Below are positions 41,887-50,332 of a stretch of 64,000 nt of DNA, in pieces. A program made the position numbers and the translations under genes. Within the stretch, counting starts at the first letter, position 1. Each line of letters starts with the position of its first letter. Origin of the DNA: Kribbella solani (GTDB lineage Bacteria > Actinomycetota > Actinomycetes > Propionibacteriales > Kribbellaceae); assembly GCF_014205295.1 (NCBI RefSeq), contig NZ_JACHNF010000001.1, positions 5,084,001 to 5,148,000 of the forward strand, read 5' to 3'. Below the pieces are notes generated by a model. It had not been told where the DNA came from. It saw nothing but the letters and a program-made list of their open reading frames with translations, and did not search any database.

Positions 41887-43475
41887 CGGGTGCTGGTCGA
41901 TGCGGTTGGCGCAAGGTGAGATGCGGTGAGCGTGGCGGGTCGGGCAATGCTTGGCGCTGGGGCGGGGGTGTTGGGGAGGCGGTAGGGGGTGGTGAGCTGC
42001 GCGGCTGGCGTCGCGGGGCGTACGCCGGGCTGGCTGGGCGGGGTTGTGGGGCGCGTCGGGGCGGGCTGTCGGGGTGAGGTTCCGGGGTTCGTTGTTCCTG
42101 GCTGTGTAGGTGGAGTTGCCGGGCGCCGGGGTGGATTTACCGGACGCGTGGGCGCGGTTGTTGAAGGCTGGGTCTTCGGGTGCGGGTTGTTGGGCTGCGC
42201 GGGTCGGCCTGCGAGGCCGGTGGTGGTGCCGTGGTCGGGGGTGGGGTCGGGAGGTGCAGGTTCGGGGTAGGTGGTGGTGAGGCGGGTGGGTGGGGTTGTG
42301 GGGTGGGTGGTGAAGAGGTGGGCGGGTGGGTGGAGGGTGAGGGTGTTGTTGGGGTGGAAGGTGACGGCGGGGTGGGTGGTTAGGGGGCCGTGGGGGGATC
42401 TGGTGAGGGTGTGGATTTCGGCGATTCGGCGGTGGCCGGTGGGGGTTCGGGTCAGGTGGATGACGGCGTGTAGGGCGGAGGCTGCTTGGCTGTGGATGGC
42501 TTGTTGTGGGAGGCCGGCCAGGGCGCCGAGGGCTTCCAGGCGGGCTGGGACGTCGGCGGCGGAGTTGGCGTGGATGGTGCCGCAGCCGCCTTCGTGGCCT
42601 GTGTTCAAAGCGATCAGGAGGTCCACTACCTCGGGGCCTCTGACCTCGCCTACTACCAGGCGGTCCGGACGCATCCGGAGGGCTTGACGGACGAGGTCCC
42701 GGAGGGAGATTTCGCCGGAGCCTTCGACGTTGGGTGGGCGGGCTTCCAGGCGGACCACGTGGGGATGTGCCGGGTGTAGCTCGCTGGCGTCCTCGACCAG
42801 TACCAGGCGGTCGGCGGGATCGGTCAGGGAGAGGAGGGAGTTCAGCAAGGTGGTCTTGCCGGTGCCGGTGCCGCCGCTGATCAGGAACGCTACGCGGGAG
42901 TCGAGGAGGTCTTGGAGGATCGTGGCGCCGGCTTCAGGTAATGCGCCGGCGGTGATGAGGTCTTCGAGGGTGAAGACTCGGCGGGCGGGGACTCGGAGGG
43001 ACAGACACGTGCCGGGTGAGGCGATCGGCGCCAGGACGGCGTGGAAACGGGTGCCGTCGGAGAGGCGCACGTCGACGTATGGGGTCGAGTCGTCGAGGCG
43101 GCGGCCGGCTGCGGCGGCCAGGCGGGTGGCTAGGCGGCGGATGGATGGTTCGTCGCCGGTGTGGATGGGGACCAGCTCCAGGCCGTGGCCGCGGTCTATG
43201 TAGACCTCGCCGGGGCCGTTCACCAGGATGTCGGTGACGCCTGGCTCGGCGAGCAGAGAGTCGAGCGGGCCGGCGCCGAGGGCTTCTCTGCGGAGGGCTG
43301 TGACAACTGCCAGGACCATTGCGTCGCCGCAGACGGTGCCGTCGGCGCGGAGGGCGGCTGCCACGTTGGTGGGGGTTGGGGCGGCGCCGGTCAGGGCGAG
43401 GGTGGTGCGGACTCGGTCCAGGAGGTCGGCTGGGACGTCGGCGATGGTGGTGCGGTTGGCGAGTGGAGTGAGCAT
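41883..43475 (-). CDS. tadA: TadA-like secretion ATPase with a Pro/Thr-rich tail
   Basis: A 530-residue type II/IV secretion ATPase that powers pilus assembly. Walker A is G-G-T-G-T-G-K-T (201-208), the Asp box lies in V-L-V-E-D-A-S-E-L, Walker B is D-R-L-V-V-G-E-V-R-G-P-E (271-282) and the His box G-T-I-H-A-N-S. The family domain ends near residue 390. The remaining 140 residues are low-complexity Pro/Thr/Ala, not expected for the family. ATG at 43475 is clear. It follows the CpaE-like gene across a minisatellite spacer. Confidence 0.93.
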   Translation of the reverse strand: MLTPLANRTTIADVPADLLDRVRTTLALTGAAPTPTNVAAALRADGTVCGDAMVLAVVTALRREALGAGPLDSLLAEPGVTDILVNGPGEVYIDRGHGLELVPIHTGDEPSIRRLATRLAAAAGRRLDDSTPYVDVRLSDGTRFHAVLAPIASPGTCLSLRVPARRVFTLEDLITAGALPEAGATILQDLLDSRVAFLISGGTGTGKTTLLNSLLSLTDPADRLVLVEDASELHPAHPHVVRLEARPPNVEGSGEISLRDLVRQALRMRPDRLVVGEVRGPEVVDLLIALNTGHEGGCGTIHANSAADVPARLEALGALAGLPQQAIHSQAASALHAVIHLTRTPTGHRRIAEIHTLTRSPHGPLTTHPAVTFHPNNTLTLHPPAHLFTTHPTTPPTRLTTTYPEPAPPDPTPDHGTTTGLAGRPAQPNNPHPKTQPSTTAPTRPVNPPRRPATPPTQPGTTNPGTSPRQPAPTRPTTPPSQPGVRPATPAAQLTTPYRLPNTPAPAPSIARPATLTASHLAPTASTSTR

Positions 43476-43790
43476 GCGGGGCCGCCTTGGTATTCGGGGC
43501 TGGTGCAGGTCGGGTCGGCGTTGGGTGGCAGTGAACTCGGTCAGCGGGCGGTGTGCGGTGGGAGATGGCGTTCGGTGGCGGTGAACTGAGTCAGCGGGCG
43601 GTGTGCGGTGGCAGGCGGCGTTTGGTGGCGGTGATCTGGGTCTGCGGGTGATGTGCGGTGGGAGATGGCGTTCGGTGGCGGTGAACTGAGTCAGCGGGCG
43701 GTGTGCGGTGGCAGGCGGCGTTTGGTGGCGGTGATCTGGGTCAGCGGGCGGTGTGCGGTGGGAGATGGCGTTCGGTGGCGGTGAGCTGGG
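43476..43790. other. Gene-less spacer almost filled by a tandem repeat
   Basis: The 315 bases between the CpaE-like and TadA-like genes hold no open frame of note on the coding strand. Most of the space is the 50-bp tandem repeat listed separately; the first 55 bases next to tadA include the likely ribosome binding site. Confidence 0.7.
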
Positions 43791-43820
43791 TTAGTGGGGA
43801 GTGTGCGGTGGTGGGTGGCG
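43531..43820. repeat. 50-bp tandem repeat with a 100-bp higher-order period
   Basis: Six units start at 43531, 43581, 43631, 43681, 43731 and 43781 (the last partial). Each begins GTGAACTGAG or a close variant and contains GTGTGCGGTG. The second half alternates between two types, GGAGATGGCG and GCAGGCGGCG, so the true period is 100 bp. The array runs into the last codons of the CpaE-like gene. There are no unique spacers between units, so it is not CRISPR. Confidence 0.92.
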
Positions 43821-44915
43821 GCGGTTGTGTGAGGTCGGGGTTGCGTCGGGGTAGAGGGGCGTGGGTGGGTTGAAGAGGTTCAGGAGGGTGGTGGCGGCTT
43901 GGGTTAGGGGGCTTCGGGGGTGGGGGGTGAAGTGGCCTTGGTCCATTGCCAGGGGGAGGGCTCGGTCGGTTCCGAGTTTTGTTGCTAAGGGCAAGGAGAG
44001 GTGGGTGGCTACGTCGGCGGCGGAGAGCGTTTGGCGGGACTGGCGGGCTACCAGGCGGAGGTCGGCGGCTACGGCGTGGAGAGGGCCGGACAGGCGTTTC
44101 GCGGCGGCGGTGGAGCGGACGTCGCAGGGGACTACCAGGAGGGTGGCGGTGGCGCGGATGAAGCCTTCCTCGGCGGTGGGGTCGGGGCGGCGTGGGAGGT
44201 CGAGGACCACCAGGTCGTTGCTGCGTTGGGCGGCGCCGATGACCGAGGTCATGGTTTCGGGTGGGAGGACGGTGACATCGGACTGGTCCCAGGAGAGGAC
44301 GGCCAGGTCGTCGACGGATGGCAGGGCGGAGCGGAGAGCGGCGGCGCTGATGCGGCCGGAGGCGTTCAGAAGTTTGGGCCAGCGGTCGCCGGGGGTGTTT
44401 TCGATGCCGAGGGCAAGCTCGATCCCGCCACCCAACGGGTCGCCGTCGATGAGCATGGTGCGGAAGCCGCGCCGGCTACCTAGGACGGCCACGGCGGCGG
44501 CAAGGGTGGTTGCACCGGCTCCACCGCAGCCACCCACGAAGGCGAGCGTGACGGCCGTGCGGGTGGTGCCGTCCAGGGCGTCGGAGATCTTGCCGGCCAG
44601 CAGCGCCTCGTCGTCGGGTAGTCGGCAGACGACGTCTGCGCCGACGTCGAAGGCGCAGCGGTACAGCCCGTCGCCGTCGAAGGCAGAACCGACCACGACG
44701 ACGCCGGGGCGGTGCGCGGGCTGAACACGGGCCAGCGGCTCGGCGAGGTCACTGCCGACGACCACCAGATTGCAGGTGTGCCAGCTGCGCCGGAGGCCGA
44801 GCAGGTCGGGCTCGACCAGCGGGGTGACCGAGGCGGCCGCGGTGAGGCGGAGCAGATCTTCGAGCAGGTCGTCGTTGGTAGTTGCCATCAGCACCGATGG
44901 GGGTTGTGGGTCCAT
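43791..44915 (-). CDS. CpaE/Ssd-like MinD-fold protein of the Tad cluster
   Basis: A 374-residue protein: an N-terminal receiver-like domain (V-L-M-A-T-T-N-D-D-L-L at strand 1) and a ParA/MinD-type domain. The P-loop reads G-G-C-G-G-A-G-A-T-T (128-137); both lysines of the usual G-G-K-G-G-V-G-K-T-T are missing, so ATP binding may be weak. L-I-D-G-D-P-L-G-G-G matches the switch region. CpaE-like proteins localise the pilus machinery, and mycobacterial Ssd affects septation. ATG at 44915 starts the receiver domain. The C-terminus ends inside the 50-bp repeat array. Confidence 0.85.
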   Translation of the reverse strand: MDPQPPSVLMATTNDDLLEDLLRLTAAASVTPLVEPDLLGLRRSWHTCNLVVVGSDLAEPLARVQPAHRPGVVVVGSAFDGDGLYRCAFDVGADVVCRLPDDEALLAGKISDALDGTTRTAVTLAFVGGCGGAGATTLAAAVAVLGSRRGFRTMLIDGDPLGGGIELALGIENTPGDRWPKLLNASGRISAAALRSALPSVDDLAVLSWDQSDVTVLPPETMTSVIGAAQRSNDLVVLDLPRRPDPTAEEGFIRATATLLVVPCDVRSTAAAKRLSGPLHAVAADLRLVARQSRQTLSAADVATHLSLPLATKLGTDRALPLAMDQGHFTPHPRSPLTQAATTLLNLFNPPTPLYPDATPTSHNRRHPPPHTPH

Positions 44916-45117
44916 GCCTAGAAGATGCCGTTGCCGGGGGGTGTTTCGGATGGGCAGTGAATTGCCTGTGGACAAAGGGTTGTCGGGTTTCCGCCAGCAG
45001 CGGGAACCCGCCACGGCGAGGCGGCGACCCAGCCGCCGGGAAGGGCTACCGTTCCTTTCGAAGCGTCTTTAACTAAAGTCACCGGACCGCTTCCGCCCCA
45101 CGCTCCGGAGGAATCTG

Positions 45118-46881
45118 ATGAGTCGATTACGCACGCTCGTCGCCACGGCCACCGTCGCGGCCACCGCCCTGATCTCCGCCGCCGGCGTCTCGCTCGCGAG
45201 CCCGAACACCGGCACCAGCACCAGCACCAGCACCGCCAACGCCGAGAACCCAGCAAAAGCAGCCGTTGCCGCGCCACAGGCGACCAGCGGCGGCGTCAAG
45301 ACGGCGTACTTCACCCAGTGGGGGATCTACGCCAACGCGTTCTACCCAAAGAATCTGATCACCACCGGCGTGGCCGGCAAGCTGGACTTCCTGAACTACG
45401 CGTTCGCGAACATCCACCCGACCGATCACACCTGCTTCATGGCCAACAAGGCCGCGTCGCAGGACGAGAACAACCCGAGTGCCGGCGACGGCGCGGGTGA
45501 CGCGTTCGCCGACTACGGCAAGTCGTACGGTGCCGACCTCAGCGTCGACGGAGTCGGCGACGTGTGGAACCAGCCGATCCAAGGAAACTTCAACCAGCTC
45601 AAGAAGCTGAAGGCAAAGTACCCGAACCTGAAGATCCTGATCTCGATCGGTGGCTGGACGTACTCGAAGTACTTCTCCGACGCCGCCTCCACGGACGCGA
45701 AGCGCAAGGCCTTCGTCAGCTCGTGCGTGAACATGTTCCTGAAGGGCGATCTGCCGGTGATCGACGGCTTCGGCGGACCAGGTACCGGAGCCGGAATCTT
45801 CGACGGGGTGGACATCGACTGGGAGTACCCGGGCTCTCCGGGCGGCCATGTCGGCAACCACTACAGCGCGGCGGACAAGCAGAACTTCACACTGCTACTG
45901 GCCGAGTTCCGCGCACAACTCGATGCCTATGGCAATCAGACGGGGAAGAAGTACTACCTCACCGCGGCCACTCCGTCCGGCCAGGACAAGATCGCCACGA
46001 TCGAGACGAACAAGATCGGGCAGTACCTCGACTACAACAACGTGATGACGTACGACATGCACGGTGGCTGGGAGGCGACCGGTCCGACGAACTTCCAGGA
46101 CCCGCTGTACACCGCGCCGAACGACCCGAGCAACCCGATCCCGCCAGGACAGGGCAAGTACTCGATCGACTCCGCGGTGAAGGCCTGGACGACCGGTGAC
46201 GCGGCGTACGGCATCCCCGGCGGATTCCCCGCGAACAAGTTGAGCATCGGGTACCCCTTCTACTACAGGGGATGGAAGGGTGTGCCGGCCACTGACAACG
46301 GCAAGTACCAGACCGCGACCGGACCGGCGGATGGGCATGCACTGAGCGGCAATGTACCGGGTGTCTCGTTCTACAAGGAGCTGACCGGTTTCGTCGACAA
46401 CCCGTCGGCCACGCACTTCGACGACGTCACCAAGTCATCGTGGTTCTACAGCAACGGCACGTTCTGGTCCGGTGACAACGCTCAGTCGATCAAGGCGAAG
46501 GCTGATTACCAGCACTGCAACGGGTTGGCCGGCGCGATGATGTACTCGCTCGAGGCACTGGACCCGAACGTCACCCTGTTCAACAACGTGGTCGACGCGG
46601 TCAACGCCAGCACACCAGGCTGCAGCGGCCCACCCACCACCCCGCCGACTACCCCGCCGACCACCCCACCCACGACACCGCCGACAACTCCCCCGACCAC
46701 TCCGCCCACCACTCCACCAACCACACCCCCGGGCACCGCCACGCCCTGGGCGCCGAACACGACGTACGCCACCGGTGCGCTCGTGACCTACAACGGCGTC
46801 ATCTACAAGTGCATCCAGGGACACACCTCCCTGACCGGCTGGGAGCCACCGAACGTCCCCGCGCTCTGGAGCCGGGTCTGA
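45118..46881 (+). CDS. Secreted GH18 chitinase with C-terminal CBM5/12
   Basis: A 587-residue exported chitinase. Signal peptide 1-28; GH18 barrel about 60-500 with the catalytic D-G-V-D-I-D-W-E (229-236, acid E236) and S-I-G-G-W-T-Y; a P-P-T-T linker of tandem repeats (about 502-540); then a CBM5/12 chitin-binding domain with W-A-P-N-T-T-Y and V-I-Y-K-C. The ATG has GGAGG six bases upstream. It diverges from the CpaE-like gene and is followed 28 bp later by a second chitinase, so the two form an operon. Confidence 0.95.
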   Translation: MSRLRTLVATATVAATALISAAGVSLASPNTGTSTSTSTANAENPAKAAVAAPQATSGGVKTAYFTQWGIYANAFYPKNLITTGVAGKLDFLNYAFANIHPTDHTCFMANKAASQDENNPSAGDGAGDAFADYGKSYGADLSVDGVGDVWNQPIQGNFNQLKKLKAKYPNLKILISIGGWTYSKYFSDAASTDAKRKAFVSSCVNMFLKGDLPVIDGFGGPGTGAGIFDGVDIDWEYPGSPGGHVGNHYSAADKQNFTLLLAEFRAQLDAYGNQTGKKYYLTAATPSGQDKIATIETNKIGQYLDYNNVMTYDMHGGWEATGPTNFQDPLYTAPNDPSNPIPPGQGKYSIDSAVKAWTTGDAAYGIPGGFPANKLSIGYPFYYRGWKGVPATDNGKYQTATGPADGHALSGNVPGVSFYKELTGFVDNPSATHFDDVTKSSWFYSNGTFWSGDNAQSIKAKADYQHCNGLAGAMMYSLEALDPNVTLFNNVVDAVNASTPGCSGPPTTPPTTPPTTPPTTPPTTPPTTPPTTPPTTPPGTATPWAPNTTYATGALVTYNGVIYKCIQGHTSLTGWEPPNVPALWSRV

Positions 46882-46909
46882 TCACGTACCGCCCACTGAT
46901 CGGAGCATC

Positions 46910-48448
46910 ATGAAACGCATCTCCCTGGCGATAGCGGCCATCACCGCGGTGGTTTTCGCCCTGCTCACCGCACCAGCGGCCAGCGCCGCGGGTGTCACCG
47001 CCACCTTCACCAAAGTGTCCGACTGGGGCAGTGGCTTCGAAGGCAAGGTGACCGTCACCAACAGCACCACCAGTCCGCTCAGCACTTGGTCGGTCGCGCT
47101 GGACCTCCCGTCCGGCTACACCGTCACCAGTACCTGGGACGCCAACCACAGCAGCAGTGGACAGACACATACCTTCACTCCGCCAAGCTGGGCCGGACCG
47201 CTGGCCCCTGGCGCGACTACCAGCTTCGGTTTCAACGGCAGTCCGGGCAACTTTGCCGGTGTCGCGTCCTGTCGACTGAACGGCGGCTCGTGCTCCGGTA
47301 GCGGTGGCGGCACTGTCCCCGGCGCACCAACGGGCCTGTCCGGTACGGCGTCCGCGTCGTCCGTCAGCCTCACCTGGTCAGGATCCTCCGGTGCGACCAG
47401 CTACAACGTCTACCGGAACGGTACGAAGGTCGGCTCCCCCGCCGGCACGTCGTACACGGACTCCGGTCTTGCTGCGAACATGTCCTACAGCTACCAGGTC
47501 AGTGCGTCCAACAGCGCCGGTGAAGGGGCGAAGAGCACCAGCGTCTCCGTCAAGACCGGCACCGGCGGGAGTACGGGGACCAAGCAGGCAGCGCCGTACT
47601 TGTACATGGGCTGGGGTGACCCGCCGAACCCGGCGACCGTCATGAACGCGACCGGGATCAAGTGGTTCACGATGGCGTTCGTACTTTCGTCCGGTGGCTG
47701 CAACCCGGCCTGGGACGGCAGCCGCCCGCTGCAAGGCAGTGCCGACGCCAACGCGATCGCCGCGATCCGTGCGGCCGGTGGTGACGTCGTACCGTCGTTC
47801 GGCGGCTGGAGTGGCAATAAGCTCGGCCCGAACTGCAGTACGCCGGAAGCACTCGCCGGCGCGTACCAGCAGGTGATCAACGCGTACCACCTGAAGGCGA
47901 TCGACATCGACATCGAGAACTCCGACGAGTTCGAGAACGAGGCAGTACAGGACCGCATCCTGACGGCGCTGAAGATCGTCAAGCAGAACAACCCCGGGAT
48001 TCAGACAGTGGTCACGTTCGGTACGTCGACCACCGGGCCGACGTACTACGGCAACCGGCTGATCGACCGGTCGAAGGCACTCGGTGCGAACATCGACATC
48101 TTCACGCTGATGCCGTTCGACTTCGGCAGCTCGAACATCTACAACGACACGGTCGCCGCGTCGCAGGGCCTGAACAACAAGCTGAAGGCCACCTTCGGCT
48201 GGTCCACGGCGGAGGCGTACGCGCACCAGGGCATCTCCGGTATGAACGGGGTGTCCGACCAGCAGGAGATGACGACCACCGCGACCTGGCAGAACATCAC
48301 CAACTGGGCTAAGAGCAACGGGCTCGGCCGGCTGGCGTTCTGGTCGGTGAACCGGGATCGCGGCTGCGCGGGCGGCGGCGTGGTCTCCAACTGCAGTGGG
48401 ATCGCCCAGGGCGACTGGGACTTCACCCGCATCACCGCGGGCTTCTAG
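46910..48448 (+). CDS. Secreted GH18 chitinase with CBM2 and fibronectin III domains
   Basis: A 512-residue exported enzyme. Signal peptide 1-26; CBM2-like domain about 27-128 (S-D-W-G-S-G-F-E-G-K-V-T-V); Fn3 about 143-222; GH18 domain from 230. The catalytic segment is K-A-I-D-I-D-I-E-N with E336 as acid; the first Asp of DxxDxDxE is lysine, but D-x-D-x-E is kept, as in some bacterial GH18 groups. It lies 28 bp after the first chitinase. The last codons and stop are part of an 18-bp triple repeat. Confidence 0.9.
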   Translation: MKRISLAIAAITAVVFALLTAPAASAAGVTATFTKVSDWGSGFEGKVTVTNSTTSPLSTWSVALDLPSGYTVTSTWDANHSSSGQTHTFTPPSWAGPLAPGATTSFGFNGSPGNFAGVASCRLNGGSCSGSGGGTVPGAPTGLSGTASASSVSLTWSGSSGATSYNVYRNGTKVGSPAGTSYTDSGLAANMSYSYQVSASNSAGEGAKSTSVSVKTGTGGSTGTKQAAPYLYMGWGDPPNPATVMNATGIKWFTMAFVLSSGGCNPAWDGSRPLQGSADANAIAAIRAAGGDVVPSFGGWSGNKLGPNCSTPEALAGAYQQVINAYHLKAIDIDIENSDEFENEAVQDRILTALKIVKQNNPGIQTVVTFGTSTTGPTYYGNRLIDRSKALGANIDIFTLMPFDFGSSNIYNDTVAASQGLNNKLKATFGWSTAEAYAHQGISGMNGVSDQQEMTTTATWQNITNWAKSNGLGRLAFWSVNRDRGCAGGGVVSNCSGIAQGDWDFTRITAGF

Positions 48449-48490
48449 ACGAGAGCGGGCTTCTAGGCGAGAGCGGGCTTCTAGGCGAGA
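48437..48490. repeat. Three 18-bp repeats spanning the chitinase stop codon
   Basis: GCGGGCTTCTAGGCGAGA occurs at 48437-48454 (one change), 48455-48472 and 48473-48490. The first copy holds the end of the reading frame (G-F-stop), so the stop codon is present three times in frame. Confidence 0.95.
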
Positions 48491-48491
48491 C

Positions 48492-48528
48492 AAGGCCGGC
48501 TGGGCGCGACCCGCGCTCAGCCGGCCTT
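48492..48528. terminator. Bidirectional terminator between convergent genes
   Basis: AAGGCCGGCTG and CAGCCGGCCTT form a perfect 11-bp stem with a 15-base loop. It follows the chitinase operon and contains the last codons of the convergent SGNH hydrolase gene. Confidence 0.75.
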
Positions 48529-49305
48529 GATCGCGTCGATGATGAGACCGTTGCGGGCGTTCTGCCCGAGCGTCACGGACGGGTGCAGACCGTCGCGCAG
48601 GTAGCGGGCCAACCGGTTGGGGCTCGACGCCAGGTGCTCGGCCCAGTGCACGATCCGCAGGTTGTCGTAGCGCCGCTGCGCGTCGGCCAGCTGCAGGTTG
48701 ATCCAGGCGCTGTTGCGCTGGTCCGCGACCGTCACATCCGGGCCGTGCGCGGTCCGGGCGGCCTGCACGTTCACCCAGTACACGGTCCGCTCCTCGCCGA
48801 CGATCTGCATCGTCCGGTCGACCTGCGCGGCCACCGCGGGCGGCGTGAAGATGTCGTTGGAGCCGACCGACATCAGAATCCGGTGCGGCAAGCCGTAGTC
48901 CTGTGACCAGGTCTCCAGCGCGTCCACCGCCGGTGTCACCGGCCGGCCGGCCCAGTTGTGTACGGCGATGCTGATCCCCAGCTTCGACAGCTGCCGAGCC
49001 AGCGGCGGACCGTCCTGGACGCCGATGCTGTCGCCGAACATGAAGACGCCGTCGCTCTCCCGGGTCCGGCGGATCTGTGCCTCGTTCGAGATCGCCCGGG
49101 CCTGCCGGTCCCACGCGCCGAGCACGCCGGAGCCGTAGTTGCCGAGAGAGGTCAGTCCGTCGGCGGCCGCCATCGCCGCCGCCGGGGAGCCTACGGTCGC
49201 CTCGGCCGTCGACGCCGCGGCGGCTGCCGAGGCCGCGGCCGCGGCTGTTCCGGCCGCGAACAGCAGCCGGCGACTCGGCCGGAACGGATCCTGAGGCTTT
49301 CTCAC
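48517..49305 (-). CDS. Secreted SGNH/GDSL hydrolase
   Basis: A 262-residue exported esterase-type protein. An alanine-rich signal with a twin-arginine-like pair (P-S-R-R-L-L-F-A-A-G) precedes the domain. Block I reads F-M-F-G-D-S-I-G (S93 nucleophile), block III S-V-G-S-N-D-I and block V D-G-L-H-P (D238, H241), so the catalytic set is complete. GTG at 49305 is the preferred start; a GTG at 49359 would add 18 residues before the signal. The substrate could be acetylated polysaccharide or lipid. Confidence 0.82.
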   Translation of the reverse strand: MRKPQDPFRPSRRLLFAAGTAAAAASAAAAASTAEATVGSPAAAMAAADGLTSLGNYGSGVLGAWDRQARAISNEAQIRRTRESDGVFMFGDSIGVQDGPPLARQLSKLGISIAVHNWAGRPVTPAVDALETWSQDYGLPHRILMSVGSNDIFTPPAVAAQVDRTMQIVGEERTVYWVNVQAARTAHGPDVTVADQRNSAWINLQLADAQRRYDNLRIVHWAEHLASSPNRLARYLRDGLHPSVTLGQNARNGLIIDAIKAG

Positions 49306-49373
49306 GCAGGAAAGAGTGCGCGGGAAAGCCCTCTCACCGCAAGTCGACACCGGGAACACTCAGGTAATCGTTG

Positions 49374-50261
49374 TCAGCTGGACGTCACCGGCCGGGACCG
49401 GAAGAACGTCCGGAACCGCTCCGCCGCCGGGGTCAGCGGAGTACTCAGCCGCCACGACAGCCCGATCTCCCGCCGGGCCTGGACGCCGGCCAGCGGTACG
49501 GAGACCGCGCCGCTGTCGTTCCCGCGCACCGATCCGGCGGGCAGGACGGCCACCCCGAGCCCGGCGCCGACCAAGCTGTCGATCGTCGCGAGGTCGGTCG
49601 CCTCGAACGCGAGCTGCGGACTGAATCCCGCCTCGCGGCAGAGCCGATCCGTCACTCGCCGGAACCCGAAGCCCGGCTGCAGCCCGACGAACGCCTCGTC
49701 CCGCGCCGCCTCCAGCTCGACCCGGTGCCGTGACGCCAGCGCGTGCCCAGGCGGTACGTGCAGGCACAGCCGCTGCCGTTCCAGCAGGAGCCAGCCGTAC
49801 AGCGCGGGGTCCGCCCGGGGCGCGAGGATCGCGATCTCGGCCTCGCCCGACTCGAGGTCCTGGACGATGTCGTGCGCTGGTTCCTGCCGGAGTTCGAACT
49901 CCACCTGCGGCGCCACTGCCCGAAAGGCCTTCAACAAGTCTGGCATCAGGCTCGTCGCGACCGAGTGCAGGAACGCCAGTCGCACCGTCCCGGAGTCCGG
50001 GTCGAGCAGCGCGTCGATCCGGCGTTTGGCGGTGTCGACGGCCGCGGTTCCAGTCCGTGCGGCCTCGAGTACCAGCCGTCCGTACGGGTTCAGCCGGACG
50101 CCACGTGGCTCACGCTCGAACAGCGCGACGCCGAAAGCACGCTCGACGCGTTGCAGCGAACGGGACAGGTTCGGCTGGCTGGTACCCAGCGCGGTCGCCG
50201 CCGCGGTCAGGTGTTCGGTGTCCGCGAGTACGGCGAACCACCGGAGATCCTCGACATGCAT
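49374..50261 (-). CDS. LysR-family transcriptional regulator
   Basis: A 295-residue LTTR. The N-terminal winged helix (L-R-W-F-A-V-L-A-D-T-E-H-L-T-A-A-A, then S-Q-P-N-L-S-R-S-L-Q-R-V-E) is followed by the periplasmic-binding-like effector domain. It diverges from an MFS exporter gene with a 71-bp spacer that contains a clear dyad, so it most likely controls that exporter. TACGAT lies six bases before its ATG, consistent with a leaderless transcript whose -10 overlaps the dyad. Confidence 0.93.
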   Translation of the reverse strand: MHVEDLRWFAVLADTEHLTAAATALGTSQPNLSRSLQRVERAFGVALFEREPRGVRLNPYGRLVLEAARTGTAAVDTAKRRIDALLDPDSGTVRLAFLHSVATSLMPDLLKAFRAVAPQVEFELRQEPAHDIVQDLESGEAEIAILAPRADPALYGWLLLERQRLCLHVPPGHALASRHRVELEAARDEAFVGLQPGFGFRRVTDRLCREAGFSPQLAFEATDLATIDSLVGAGLGVAVLPAGSVRGNDSGAVSVPLAGVQARREIGLSWRLSTPLTPAAERFRTFFRSRPVTSS

Positions 50262-50265
50262 ACTG

Positions 50266-50280
50266 AAATCGTATCGATTT
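50266..50280. promoter_or_regulatory. LysR operator candidate in the lysR-MFS spacer
   Basis: AAATCG-TAT-CGATTT is a perfect 6-bp dyad placed 5 bases before the LysR start codon and overlapping its likely -10 hexamer, which suits autorepression. AT-rich dyads of this type are common LTTR boxes. Confidence 0.5.
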
Positions 50281-50332
50281 CTGCTGGGATCGACATTTTA
50301 CGTATCACGTTTCGCGTGCGACCGTCGAAGAC

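Noticed and set aside
43531..43820. Possible CRISPR array
   Set aside because: Units are contiguous with no unique spacers, and no cas genes are present; it is a tandem minisatellite.
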